Numbered from the stretch's first letter, positions 34,296 to 42,996 are shown. The stretch: 64,000 bases of DNA from Parasedimentitalea maritima (GCF_005771405.1 NZ_VAUA01000002.1:248001-312000); one strand, 5' to 3'. Numbers and translations are program-made. The notes: generated by a model not told the origin, from the sequence alone.

Positions 34296-34675
34296 TGCAC
34301 CTCCTCGCCCAGCATCACCGCCAGGTCGTAACTGTCATAGGGCACCGAAGTGCTGTCTGAATACCCAACCAACTGGGCTGGGTCGGGCAAAAATGACGGC
34401 GGCTCCAGACCTATCCACACGCCAGCTGCACAGGCCACGGCAAACCCGCCAATCGTCGGTAAGCCACCAACTGCCAGTAACAACTGCCTCCAGAACCCTT
34501 GACGTTGTAGCACCACCGGCTTCACCGCAGGCTCTGCCACCGCAGCCTCAGATCGCGCAGTCACTGCATCCGCCAAAATTGCTTTATTCAGGTGGTCAGG
34601 TAGATGACTGGGCGCTTCACGCGCGGAAGCAAACAGATCGTCAAGCTCTTGCATTGCCTTATCCAACTCAGCCAT
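34292..34675 (-). CDS. Putative anti-sigma factor (membrane protein)
   Basis: 127 residues. A cytoplasmic helical N-terminus (MAELDKAMQELDDLFASARE) is followed by one membrane helix (LPTIGGFAVACAAGVWIGL) and a short periplasmic tail. There is no HxxxCxxC zinc motif, so it is not a ZAS-type anti-sigma. The assignment rests on position: it overlaps the sigma gene by 8 nt and the sensor gene by 4 nt, the usual layout for an anti-sigma. Confidence 0.65.
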   Translation of the reverse strand: MAELDKAMQELDDLFASAREAPSHLPDHLNKAILADAVTARSEAAVAEPAVKPVVLQRQGFWRQLLLAVGGLPTIGGFAVACAAGVWIGLEPPSFLPDPAQLVGYSDSTSVPYDSYDLAVMLGEEVQ

Positions 34676-35249
34676 CGTTATACCCCAATTCCTGACGCTT
34701 GTTGGTCAGAATGGCCGCCAATGACCGTTTTCCACGGGCGGTCAAACTCTCAACTGCTTCAACACTGACATCCATAATTCCTGCAATTTCAGGATTAGCC
34801 AACTCTTCAATATGGCGTAACACCACCGCTTGACGCTGACGCTCTGGCAATTGCATCAGGGCGGCTTGCAGCGCGTCATGACGTGCATCGTCCTGTATTT
34901 GCTCGGCAGCACTGCGGGCAGTATCTTCCGGTTCCGGCACCGCATCGAGATCCACATAGCCACCTCGCTGACGGCGTTTCAGATCAATACACAGGTTCAT
35001 CACTACCCGGTACAACCAGGTCGACAGTTGCGCCTGTCCCGGTTGCCAGTTGGGCGCCATCCGCCACAATCGCATCATTGCCTCCTGCGTGACGTCTTCA
35101 GCTTCTGCCCGATTTCCCAGAACCCGCATCGCCACGCCCAGGCACCTTGGAGCCAGGCGACTGGTTAACTCTTGTGCCGCACGGCCATCGCCATTGGCAT
35201 AAAGAACCAACAAAGCGTCATCGCTTAACGCGGGATCTGGGTCCCCCAT
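34668..35249 (-). CDS. ECF-type RNA polymerase sigma factor
   Basis: About 193 residues. Region 2 is visible as AMRVLGNRAEAEDVTQEAM and STWLYRVVMNLCIDLKRR, and region 4 as LPERQRQAVVLRHIEELANP followed by VSVEAVESLTARGKRSLA. The start is unclear: GTG 35306, ATG 35264 and ATG 35249 are all in frame; MGDPDPALSDDALLVLYANG at 35249 looks most like relatives. It directly follows the EF-hand gene, and the anti-sigma-like and sensor-like genes follow it with overlaps. Confidence 0.88.
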   Translation of the reverse strand: MGDPDPALSDDALLVLYANGDGRAAQELTSRLAPRCLGVAMRVLGNRAEAEDVTQEAMMRLWRMAPNWQPGQAQLSTWLYRVVMNLCIDLKRRQRGGYVDLDAVPEPEDTARSAAEQIQDDARHDALQAALMQLPERQRQAVVLRHIEELANPEIAGIMDVSVEAVESLTARGKRSLAAILTNKRQELGYNDG

Positions 35250-35316
35250 CAGTAGCGGCCCCATTTCATGAGGCCGCCGCCGGGATATGTCTGTGTTAAG
35301 ATACACGTCAGACTAA

Positions 35317-35808
35317 TCAGTTTTGCTCCGGTTCTGTCATTTCTGATTGCCCCGGACGGTGTTTACCCATTCCGTTCGAGCTCATTTGATTGCGCGCTTC
35401 TTCGAATTCCTGCTTAGAGATGGTGCCATTTCCGTCGGCATCCATCCGTTCGAACATATGGCCCGACCGGCGCGGCTTAGGCAACTCATCCTGGCTCAAC
35501 ACACCGTCGCCGTTTGCATCATGCCTCTCCAACATTCCAGCTGCCCGTTGTTCTGCTTTCTTCATCCCCTGAGCTTGTAGCTCTTCAAGAGACAGCGCGC
35601 CATCACCATTGGCGTCTGCGGCGGCAAAACGTGCGGCCTTTAGCCCGTCAACTTCAGCCTGTGTAATTTCACCGTTTCCATCGGCATCCAGTTTCTCAAA
35701 CGTCATATTCATACCCTGACGTCCCGGACCACTGTTCGCCAGAACTGCGCCTGCACCAACAAGTCCAGCCGAAGCGGCGATCACTGCGAAGATACCTGCT
35801 TTTTTCAT
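35317..35808 (-). CDS. Exported EF-hand calcium-binding protein
   Basis: 163 residues with a signal peptide (MKKAGIFAVIAASAGLVGAG.. to VLA). Four complete EF-hand loops follow: DADGNGEITQAE, DANGDGALSLEE, DANGDGVLSQDE and DADGNGTISKQE. All oxygen ligands at positions 1, 3, 5 and 12 are present, so four Ca2+ could bind in the periplasm. ATG 35808 has AAGGA 8 nt upstream. It is the first gene of a four-gene unit with an ECF sigma factor, which suggests a calcium- or metal-linked envelope response (inference). Confidence 0.9.
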   Translation of the reverse strand: MKKAGIFAVIAASAGLVGAGAVLANSGPGRQGMNMTFEKLDADGNGEITQAEVDGLKAARFAAADANGDGALSLEELQAQGMKKAEQRAAGMLERHDANGDGVLSQDELPKPRRSGHMFERMDADGNGTISKQEFEEARNQMSSNGMGKHRPGQSEMTEPEQN

Positions 35809-36116
35809 GTCCAAATCCTTTGTCCAAAGCGACCCAGTGTCGCCGATCATGGTAGTCAAACGTAGCAGGGCCGCAGTTCCGTCGCTCCGGTTTGAAAAAA
35901 GGTCAATGAAACTATGAAAGGTGTCTATCCACGATCGTTACAGTTTGCTTACATCCTTTGGCATACCCTTTTCCAAAAGCGTGTCTGCCTTGATATGGTC
36001 AGAGTAACTCCTGTTGAGAGCAAACAATTTTGCGGCATCACGCCGCAGCACTCGCGTAGCCTCTACCCATTGGGGCTTTAAGGGCGCAAACATGTGCCAA
36101 ACACATAGGATTTGTC

Positions 36117-36521
36117 ATGACTGAGTCTCAGGCCGTACCCGCATCAGAAATTGAAAATGATCGTCCAACAGCACCCGCTCTATTAAAAGGGTGGCGCAAA
36201 AAGTGTCCCTGCTGTGGTAAAGGTGCTTTGTTGCATTCCTATCTCAAAATCAATGACAACTGTGACAGCTGCGGATTGCAGTTGTCGCATGCACGCGCAG
36301 ATGACGGGCCTGCCTATTTGACCATTTTGATCGTTGGACACTTGCTGGCCCCTTTGTTGCATTTCGCCTATGTTACCTGGCGCCCTGAACCACTGGCCAT
36401 GTTTTCCATTGTTACCCTCGGTTGCGTCTCGTTGTCCTTGTTCCTCTTACCCCGAATGAAGGGTATTGTCGTTGGCTACCAATGGGCGCGGCGCATGCAT
36501 GGGTTCGACAAGGACTCGTAA
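36117..36521 (+). CDS. DUF983 membrane protein with zinc-ribbon-like Cys pairs
   Basis: 134 residues. A cytoplasmic CPCCGKG and CDSCGLQ pair (about 31-55) could bind zinc. Two membrane segments follow (LTILIVGHLLAPLLHFAYV and FSIVTLGCVSLSLFLL). This is the DUF983 family, function unknown, sometimes located near cytochrome oxidase genes. AGGA precedes ATG 36117. The Nudix gene follows after 25 nt. Confidence 0.87.
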   Translation: MTESQAVPASEIENDRPTAPALLKGWRKKCPCCGKGALLHSYLKINDNCDSCGLQLSHARADDGPAYLTILIVGHLLAPLLHFAYVTWRPEPLAMFSIVTLGCVSLSLFLLPRMKGIVVGYQWARRMHGFDKDS

Positions 36522-36546
36522 CCCATAGTAAGGTGCTAAGAATCTT

Positions 36547-37275
36547 ATGAGCGCAAATCGGGACAATCAGCCAGTGATCGACAAAACGGCAATCCGCAAT
36601 GCGGCCACAGTCATTGTAGTACGCGACCGGATGGGCAAAGATCCAATGATCCTTATGGGTCAACGCGGCGCCAAAGCTGCATTCATGCCCAACAAGTTTG
36701 TGTTTCCAGGCGGTGCGGTCGATGTTGCAGATGCTGAGATCCCTTTAGCCTCTCACATTTCCGACCTTTGCCACACACGGCTAGCCGACCAGGCGCCTGA
36801 CGACCTACAATCCGCCCTCACAGTGGCTGCAATACGTGAACTATGGGAAGAAACTGGGTTGGTATTGGGTGAGCGCGGCGACTGGCCTGGCGTCCCGCCC
36901 GCCGATTGGGCCGGTTTTGCGTCAGCTGGGTTTCTGCCGTCTGGCAACGGCCTGCAATATGTGTTCCGCGCCCTGACCCCGCCCGGGCGACCTCGACGAT
37001 TTGATGCCCGGTTTTTCCTTGTTGATGCGGACCAGATCACCGGTGATCTGGATGATTTTTCACAGGCGTCTGACGAACTGTCCCATTTGCAGTGGATCAA
37101 ACTATCCCAGGCCCGCCAGTTTGACCTGCCGTTCATTACCGAGGTGGTACTGGCCGAAGTCGCCGCTCGTATTACGGATCTGACGCCGCCCAGTTCGGTG
37201 CCTTATTTTCGAAACAACGACGAGGCCAGCCTGTTCCTTCGGCTACACGGCACGGAAATGCCTGAATCTGGATAG
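36547..37275 (+). CDS. Nudix hydrolase (NUDT19-like)
   Basis: 242 residues. The Nudix box is split by an insertion: FPGGAVDVADAEIPL supplies the first glycine half, and about 35 residues later AAIRELWEETGLVLG supplies the REUXEEXGU catalytic helix. Such split boxes are typical of the NUDT7/NUDT19 group that hydrolyses CoA derivatives, so a CoA or acyl-CoA substrate is plausible. It is convergent with the DMT permease gene. Confidence 0.88.
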   Translation: MSANRDNQPVIDKTAIRNAATVIVVRDRMGKDPMILMGQRGAKAAFMPNKFVFPGGAVDVADAEIPLASHISDLCHTRLADQAPDDLQSALTVAAIRELWEETGLVLGERGDWPGVPPADWAGFASAGFLPSGNGLQYVFRALTPPGRPRRFDARFFLVDADQITGDLDDFSQASDELSHLQWIKLSQARQFDLPFITEVVLAEVAARITDLTPPSSVPYFRNNDEASLFLRLHGTEMPESG

Positions 37276-37305
37276 CCCTGACAGGGTCGGCCTCGCGCGT
37301 CCTCT

Positions 37306-38208
37306 TCAGATGGCCAGCACCAGCGCTAGAATGGACACCACCAATAGTGCCATACCCAAGATCTCACGCGAGGTGATTTTTTCTTTGAAAAACAGAACGG
37401 TCGCCAGGATCGACAGGATCAACTCCACTTGACCCAGCGCTTTGACGTAAGCTGCATTTTGCAAAGAGAAAGCCCAAAACCAACAAAACGAGCCACCCAT
37501 GCTGGTCAGACCAACCCAAATCGCAACGCGACGTGCGGCCCAGACGCGGGTGATCTCAGCCCTGTCGCGCCAGCTTAGCCAGGCCAACATCATCAGAGTT
37601 TGCAGGCTGACCACCACCGCCAGAGTAACGCCCGCGCGGAACATTGCGTCCAGGTCGCCCAACTGGAGTGAGGCTCCACGATAGCTTACGGCGGAGAAAG
37701 CAAACAACACTCCAGATCCCAGCCCAAACCGGGCCGCCTTGTTGGTAAGGTGTTGCCACCAGGGCCCGCTACTATTGGGCGGCTTGGCCAGCACCAGCAC
37801 CGCCAGCAATCCAACCACAATCGCAACCCAGCCCCAGACCGTAATCTGATCACCGAGCACCAACAGACCAACAATGGCCGTCTGGATCACTTCGGTTTTC
37901 TTAAACGTGATGCCTACTGCGAAATTGCGCTGCTTAAACAATGCCACCACACAAATCGTGGCTAGGATTTGCGACAATCCGCCAATAGAGGCGAACATCC
38001 AAAACTTGGGCGGGAGTGACGGTAGCTGTTGTCCAGAAACCATCAGATAGATGAACAATCCGGCGAGAATAAATGGCGCCGAGTAGATGAAGCGGGAAAA
38101 CGTAGCGCCCGCTGGTGACAGACTGACGCTGCTTAAGACTTTTTGCAGCATAAACCGCACGGTCTGAAACGTTGCGGCGGCGATGGCGACGGGAATCCAT
38201 AAACTCAT
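37306..38208 (-). CDS. DMT/EamA family transporter
   Basis: 300 residues with ten predicted membrane helices in two repeats of five, beginning MSLWIPVAIAAATFQTVRFM and ending EILGMALLVVSILALVLAI. The drug/metabolite transporter superfamily exports amino acids or other small metabolites; the substrate is unknown. Its start is 18 nt after the desaturase stop, so it is probably co-transcribed with it and the DUF2061 gene. Confidence 0.88.
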   Translation of the reverse strand: MSLWIPVAIAAATFQTVRFMLQKVLSSVSLSPAGATFSRFIYSAPFILAGLFIYLMVSGQQLPSLPPKFWMFASIGGLSQILATICVVALFKQRNFAVGITFKKTEVIQTAIVGLLVLGDQITVWGWVAIVVGLLAVLVLAKPPNSSGPWWQHLTNKAARFGLGSGVLFAFSAVSYRGASLQLGDLDAMFRAGVTLAVVVSLQTLMMLAWLSWRDRAEITRVWAARRVAIWVGLTSMGGSFCWFWAFSLQNAAYVKALGQVELILSILATVLFFKEKITSREILGMALLVVSILALVLAI

Positions 38209-38226
38209 ACGTCGGGTTATGGCGGC

Positions 38227-39129
38227 TTATTCGCCGCTGTGCCAGAGCGGATGCGGCACCGGGTCCTTGCCACGCAGAAAATAACGGCGAAACACGTCGC
38301 GGTATGATGGGTAGATGTAACCCTCATTGGCATTGCTGAAATCACCCTGTCGTTCGCGGTACAACTTTGGCAACGCGTACCAGGGCACGCCTGGGTGCAG
38401 ATGGTGAACCACATGGAAGTTATTGTTCAGAAACAGGAATGCCAAGGGGCCTCGATCTTCGACTACAACGGTGCGTGCATGCATCTGATCATGCGCACGA
38501 TGTTCCAGAAAGGTGCGGATTTTGACCAGTCCCAGCCCCAGGTAGGCGGCGATACAATAGGCCCAAAATGGCATCGGTGTCAGGCTGACCAGCCACACCA
38601 CCATCAACACCCCCGGCACATGTAGTGCCCAAGCCCATATCACTGAGCGGTCCCCCCGCCATGCGGCTCTCGCATCACTGGCAAGAAAACAACACTGTCC
38701 AATCATCGGTCCCAGAAGGATCCTTCCCAAAAGGGTATTGTTGGCACGGTAAAGGTGGCGCTTCCATCGCGGCATTTCTCGCCAGGCCGCAGGATCCAAA
38801 AAGTTGCTTTCCGGATCGTCATAAGGATCGGTCAGGGATTCATCCTTATGATGGGCCAGATGGGTGTCGCGAAAGCGATTGTATGGGATCGCCATATTCA
38901 GCTGAGCCGCCATCAGCGTCTCATTCAACGCCTTGCTACGAAACGGATGCCCATGCAGCGCCTCATGTGTCAGCGAAGAATGAAAGGCAACCAGCGCAGA
39001 GGTCACAATTATCGTCAGAAACAGGCTCACATCAGGCAACAAAGCCAAGGCAGCAAACCATAGACCGTAGCAGGACAATATGAGCAGAAACGTACCCCAC
39101 TCCGGACCTGTGGACAGCGGTTTAGACAT
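38227..39129 (-). CDS. Fatty acid desaturase (membrane-bound)
   Basis: 300 residues. The three histidine boxes of the di-iron membrane desaturase family are present: HEALHGH, HLAHHKD and NFHVVHHLHPG, with a further HRAHDQMH. At least four hydrophobic segments surround them. It could desaturate acyl lipids or act on another hydrophobic substrate such as a carotenoid. ATG 39129 overlaps the DUF2061 gene by 8 nt; GGTGGGGG lies upstream. Confidence 0.9.
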   Translation of the reverse strand: MSKPLSTGPEWGTFLLILSCYGLWFAALALLPDVSLFLTIIVTSALVAFHSSLTHEALHGHPFRSKALNETLMAAQLNMAIPYNRFRDTHLAHHKDESLTDPYDDPESNFLDPAAWREMPRWKRHLYRANNTLLGRILLGPMIGQCCFLASDARAAWRGDRSVIWAWALHVPGVLMVVWLVSLTPMPFWAYCIAAYLGLGLVKIRTFLEHRAHDQMHARTVVVEDRGPLAFLFLNNNFHVVHHLHPGVPWYALPKLYRERQGDFSNANEGYIYPSYRDVFRRYFLRGKDPVPHPLWHSGE

Positions 39130-39328
39130 GGTGACGCCCCCACCGGATCCGCGACCAAATTCGCTCATATAACAGGTAGCAAGAGAAACCGATGACCGTG
39201 TTGGTCAGCGCTATTACTCCGCCAATTGCCACTGATCCCGTTGCAAAAAAACCAACCAGTGCCATCATCACCAACCCAATGGCGTTCCAGATCAGCGCTT
39301 TCACCAGTGAACGTAATCGCGTTTCCAT
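39122..39328 (-). CDS. DUF2061 small membrane protein
   Basis: 68 residues with two hydrophobic helices (ALIWNAIGLVMMALVGFFAT and ALTNTVIGFSCYLLYE) and the family N-terminus METRLRSLVKA. Function unknown; homologues are often encoded next to desaturase or sulfate-assimilation genes. AGGAGG precedes ATG 39328. It is the first gene of the DUF2061-desaturase-DMT unit and divergent from the XRE regulator. Confidence 0.88.
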   Translation of the reverse strand: METRLRSLVKALIWNAIGLVMMALVGFFATGSVAIGGVIALTNTVIGFSCYLLYERIWSRIRWGRHHV

Positions 39329-39432
39329 TGTTCCTCCTGAGCAAATGTCTGTTCAGGTGTACCGCGACGTGGCACTGTTCAAAATTCCGTATCTGATTAA
39401 CAAAATTCAACAACTGTGATATTAATCCACAC

Positions 39433-40296
39433 ATGAACACAAAAATCGACAAACGCGTCCGCGCTGAGCAATTTCGGATCCGTCTAAATCGTGGATTGCA
39501 AGACAGCGGGCTAAGCCAAAGTGCTCTGGCGCGGCAAATCGGCGTGGATCGGTCAACAATTTCACAACTGCTCACTGGTGACGGCGCCCGGCTTCCCAAC
39601 GCTCATGTGGTTGGAGCCTGTGCAACTGCACTGGGGGTTTCGGCGGATTGGTTGCTCAGCCTGTCGGACCGCCCCGAAAGCGCCGCTGAACTGCTGGCCG
39701 GTGCTCTTTCCTTGTCCGAAGCCCCACGCTCCCTGGTCGATGCGCGTATTTTTGATTGGCACCGTGAAGCAGCGGGGTACAAGATCCGTCATGTCCCCGC
39801 CACCCTGCCCGACATGATGAAAACCCGCGCCATGCTAGAGTGGGAGTATACCCCGCATCTGGGGCGTACAGCCACTCAGGCGATTGGTGCGTCCGAGGAC
39901 CGCTTGTCCTGGATGCGGCAATCGCAGTCGGACTATGAAATTGCCCTGCCAATATATGAGCTGCACAGCTTTGCCCATGGCACCGGCTACTATCAGGACC
40001 TGGAACTTGAAACTCGTATTGAACAGCTCGACAATTTTGAGCGCCTCTGCACCCAACTGTATCCGCGCCTACGGGTCTATCTGTTTGATGCCAAACGATT
40101 GTACTCATCACCGCTGACCATCTTCGGCCCGTTACTCTGTGTTTTCTATGCTGGTAGCCACTATATGGCCTTTCGCGATAGCGACCGGATAGAGACCTTT
40201 ACCAAACATTTCGACACCCTAATTCGCGAGGCCAACATGACAGCCCGGCAATTGCCCGGCCATCTGCGCGCACTTAAGGCAACCATTGGCAGCTAG
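39433..40296 (+). CDS. XRE-family transcriptional regulator
   Basis: 287 residues. The N-terminal helix-turn-helix is LSQSALARQIGVDRSTISQL (about 28-47), followed by a long C-terminal domain (SHYMAFRDSDRIETFTKHFD near the end) without a known ligand motif. It is divergent from the DUF2061-desaturase operon with 104 nt between starts, and is therefore a candidate regulator of it. Confidence 0.85.
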   Translation: MNTKIDKRVRAEQFRIRLNRGLQDSGLSQSALARQIGVDRSTISQLLTGDGARLPNAHVVGACATALGVSADWLLSLSDRPESAAELLAGALSLSEAPRSLVDARIFDWHREAAGYKIRHVPATLPDMMKTRAMLEWEYTPHLGRTATQAIGASEDRLSWMRQSQSDYEIALPIYELHSFAHGTGYYQDLELETRIEQLDNFERLCTQLYPRLRVYLFDAKRLYSSPLTIFGPLLCVFYAGSHYMAFRDSDRIETFTKHFDTLIREANMTARQLPGHLRALKATIGS

Positions 40297-40327
40297 GGTT
40301 GCACGACGCCCGTAGGGCGGCGTTCAG

Positions 40328-40353
40328 GCTCAGGTCGCGGCAGTGACCTGAGC
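40328..40353. terminator. Hairpin between convergent XRE and SDR genes
   Basis: GCTCAGGTC-GCGGCAGT-GACCTGAGC, a perfect 9-bp stem with an 8-nt loop and no clear T-run. Its position between two convergent gene ends suggests a bidirectional transcription stop. Confidence 0.55.
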
Positions 40354-40363
40354 TACCGGAGCA

Positions 40364-41119
40364 CTAGACTTTTGGGTCCGGGTTTTCTGTGTGGCCATCC
40401 ACTGCGATGACCTGCCCCGACACCAGACGGGCCGCGTCAGAGGCTAGGAACACTGCCATATTGGCAATATCACCGGCTTCGACAAACCGCCCCATCGAGG
40501 TGCCTGAGGCATAGCCCTGATAGACCTCATCCCGGGTCATCCCCTTGGCCGCTGCCTCGCGCTCCAGCACGCCCTCGATACGGGGGCCTTCGACAGCGCC
40601 AGGACAGATGACATTGGCGCGAATACCATGTGGTCCCAGCTCCATTGCCAGCGTCTTGGTCAAGCCGATCACCGCCCATTTCGCAGCCGAATAGGGCGCA
40701 CGGTTAGGATAGCCGTACTGCCCTGCAGTCGATGACGTCACTACGATGGCCCCCTTCCCCGCCGCCTTCATCAGCGGCGCGGCGTATTTCGCTGCCAAAA
40801 ACGCCCCCTCCAAATTGACGCTGACACAGGCCTGCCAGTCTGCGAGTTCCACATCCTCTACTTTGGCCGTAGGCCCGGCAACACCGGCATTGGCACAGAG
40901 CACATCCACACCGCCGGCTGCTGCAATAGCCGCAAACACCGCCCGCATATCCTCTTCGCTGGCTGCATTGGCACGGTGAGTGATCCAGTCAGTGGGCAAT
41001 TCACCCAGTCCGGCCTCGTTTACATCAGTGACCCAGACCTCATAACCGGCAGCTGCAAATCCCTCCCCCATGGCGCGGCCAATGCCGGACGCGCCCGCGG
41101 TGATCAGAACCCGCGCCAT
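40364..41119 (-). CDS. SDR family dehydrogenase in the carnitine operon
   Basis: 251 residues, classical short-chain dehydrogenase. Cofactor motif ITAGASGIGRAMG (the usual TGxxxGxG is AGxxxGxG), CANAGV, catalytic Ser in VVTSSTAGQYG, and Tyr/Lys in YSAAKWAV. Asp in VTDVNEA favours NAD. It overlaps the L-carnitine dehydrogenase gene by one base (TAATG). In Agrobacterium the D-carnitine dehydrogenase is an SDR enzyme, so this could oxidise D-carnitine to 3-dehydrocarnitine; that is inference from context only. Confidence 0.85.
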   Translation of the reverse strand: MARVLITAGASGIGRAMGEGFAAAGYEVWVTDVNEAGLGELPTDWITHRANAASEEDMRAVFAAIAAAGGVDVLCANAGVAGPTAKVEDVELADWQACVSVNLEGAFLAAKYAAPLMKAAGKGAIVVTSSTAGQYGYPNRAPYSAAKWAVIGLTKTLAMELGPHGIRANVICPGAVEGPRIEGVLEREAAAKGMTRDEVYQGYASGTSMGRFVEAGDIANMAVFLASDAARLVSGQVIAVDGHTENPDPKV

Positions 41120-42591
41120 TACCGTGGCGCTCCGATAGCACGGCCCAATCCGTCTGGTGCAGGCAACGCAGCATGCGCCGTTGCCAGTTTTACCAGCGCA
41201 GCTTCTACATGTTCTGCAGGTGGTGCAGAGCGCCGGGTCGCCAAGTCCACGTGCAGCAACATGTGCTCCCCAGTGGCAAGCAAGCGGTCTCCCTCATACA
41301 TCTCGTGCCAAAGGTGCATCTTCTTACCCGCTCCCAGTATCACCTGAGTTCGAACCTGAATGGAATGCCCAGCATGCACCTCGTCGATATGGCGGATATG
41401 GGTTTCAGCGGTGAAATAGCTACCGCCACTGGCGATATACTCGGCATCACAGCCAATCAACAACATCAGCCGATCAGTGGATTGCGCAAAGGCATCCAGA
41501 TAACGGCTCTCGGTCATATGACCGTTATAGTCCGTCCAATCCAGCGGCACCGTGCGGTTCAGAGTCAGCACCGGCTTGGACAAATCACCAATCTGGTCGA
41601 TATGGCTCAGCAACCCCGCCTCACCTTCACGCGCCTTATCCTGCACATTCTGCAGCGCACCTGCGCCCCAATCATTGGCCGACATCGCCCGCATCATGCC
41701 GACAAGATTGTCGTCGCGAATACGCTCCAGTTCGCGGATCGAGTGCATCCCCGACTGTTCATCTGATTGATCGGCAATCAGATCCACCAGTTCATCCGTG
41801 AACTCGGGCACATCCATCAACTTGGTCCAGGGCGCCGTCAGACAAGGGCCAAACTGCGCCATGAAGTGCTTCATCCCAGCCTCGCCGCCAGCCACGCGAT
41901 AGGTTTCAAACAGCCCCATCTGCGCCCAGCGAATACCAAAGCCATAGCGGATTGCGTTGTCGATTTCCTCGGTCGAGGCTATGCCGTCTTTGACCAGCCA
42001 TAACGCCTCGCGCCAGACTGCCTCCAGAAAGCGGTCAGCGATATGGGCATCGATTTCCTTGCGAACATGCAGTGGATACATGCCAATGCCGCTGATGATT
42101 TCCTTTGCGCGTGCAATCACATCAACCGGGTTTACGTGGGTGCCGACCAGTTCAATCAGCGGCAGCAGATAGACCGGGTTAAACGGATGCGCCACCACGA
42201 TCCGGCTGGCATTACCACGGCCCTCTTGCAGTTCGGACGGTTTGAACCCGCTGGTAGAAGAGCCAATCAACGCATCCTCGGCGCAATGTTGCTGTAATTC
42301 AGCATAGACTTTCTGCTTCAGGTCCAACCTCTCAGGTACGCTTTCCTGCACCCATGCCGCGCCCTCGACGGCCTCGGCAATTGTCGCATGAAACGTCAAC
42401 GCGCCCTCCGCAGGCAGCGCAACATTACCCAATCCCGGCAGGCTGCGGCGCGCGTTGCTCAGCACCTCGCCGATCTTGCGTTCGGCCTCCGGGTCCGGGT
42501 CAAACACCCGCACATCCCAACCGTTTAACAAGAACCGGGCTGCCCATCCGCCGCCGATAACACCACCACCGATGATTGCTGCTGTTTTCAC
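41119..42591 (-). CDS. lcdH: L-carnitine dehydrogenase fused to a thioesterase
   Basis: 490 residues. Residues 1-320 are a 3-hydroxyacyl-CoA-dehydrogenase-like enzyme (AAIIGGGVIGGGWAARFL, VAHPFNPVYLLPLIELV, RYGFGIRWAQMGLFET), as in L-carnitine dehydrogenase. Residues from about 335 form a hotdog thioesterase of the 4-hydroxybenzoyl-CoA type (VPLDWTDYNGHMTESRYLDA). The fusion would make 3-dehydrocarnitine and later hydrolyse betainyl-CoA to glycine betaine, so one chain supplies the first and third steps of the pathway. The second step is the cleavage enzyme at 43087-44004. Confidence 0.92.
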   Translation of the reverse strand: MKTAAIIGGGVIGGGWAARFLLNGWDVRVFDPDPEAERKIGEVLSNARRSLPGLGNVALPAEGALTFHATIAEAVEGAAWVQESVPERLDLKQKVYAELQQHCAEDALIGSSTSGFKPSELQEGRGNASRIVVAHPFNPVYLLPLIELVGTHVNPVDVIARAKEIISGIGMYPLHVRKEIDAHIADRFLEAVWREALWLVKDGIASTEEIDNAIRYGFGIRWAQMGLFETYRVAGGEAGMKHFMAQFGPCLTAPWTKLMDVPEFTDELVDLIADQSDEQSGMHSIRELERIRDDNLVGMMRAMSANDWGAGALQNVQDKAREGEAGLLSHIDQIGDLSKPVLTLNRTVPLDWTDYNGHMTESRYLDAFAQSTDRLMLLIGCDAEYIASGGSYFTAETHIRHIDEVHAGHSIQVRTQVILGAGKKMHLWHEMYEGDRLLATGEHMLLHVDLATRRSAPPAEHVEAALVKLATAHAALPAPDGLGRAIGAPR

Positions 42592-42603
42592 TTGATCTTC
42601 CTT

Positions 42604-42996
42604 TTACTTCTTACATCGGACCAGATTTTCGGTGACGCCACTTTCTCCAAGGATCAGCAAACGATCCTCATGGGTCACCAGAAGCATCATCTGTTCCTGA
42701 TAGCTGTAGCCTGCATCCAGACAGTCGAGATTCAGGACCCAGGAATTCGGCAGACCTGTCTCCTGGACCTTGGCAACATCGCAGCTCCATTCCATCCCAA
42801 ACAGGCCATCCTTGCCATAATAGGTCGGGGTTTCGTCCCCGACGTCCCCTGCCCGCTCACACCAGTTTGCGTTTCCACTCCAGTGACCTTCCCACAGCGG
42901 CGCATCCGCGGCCTGAGCAGTCGCCGTCGTCAAAACCAAAGTGGCAATCACTTTTTGCAGGACAGAGATAGAATAGCGTGTCACTTTCAAAACCAT
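42604..42996 (-). CDS. Exported protein of unknown function in the carnitine operon
   Basis: 130 residues. A signal peptide (VLQKVIATLVLTTATAQA) precedes a mature domain of about 100 residues starting with APLWEGHWSGNANWC. Four Cys (in NWCERAG, WSCDVA, LDCLDA and VRCKK) could form two disulfides. I know no function. AAGGAAA precedes ATG 42996. It lies between the cleavage enzyme and L-carnitine dehydrogenase genes on the same strand with short gaps (90 and 12 nt). Confidence 0.8.
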   Translation of the reverse strand: MVLKVTRYSISVLQKVIATLVLTTATAQAADAPLWEGHWSGNANWCERAGDVGDETPTYYGKDGLFGMEWSCDVAKVQETGLPNSWVLNLDCLDAGYSYQEQMMLLVTHEDRLLILGESGVTENLVRCKK

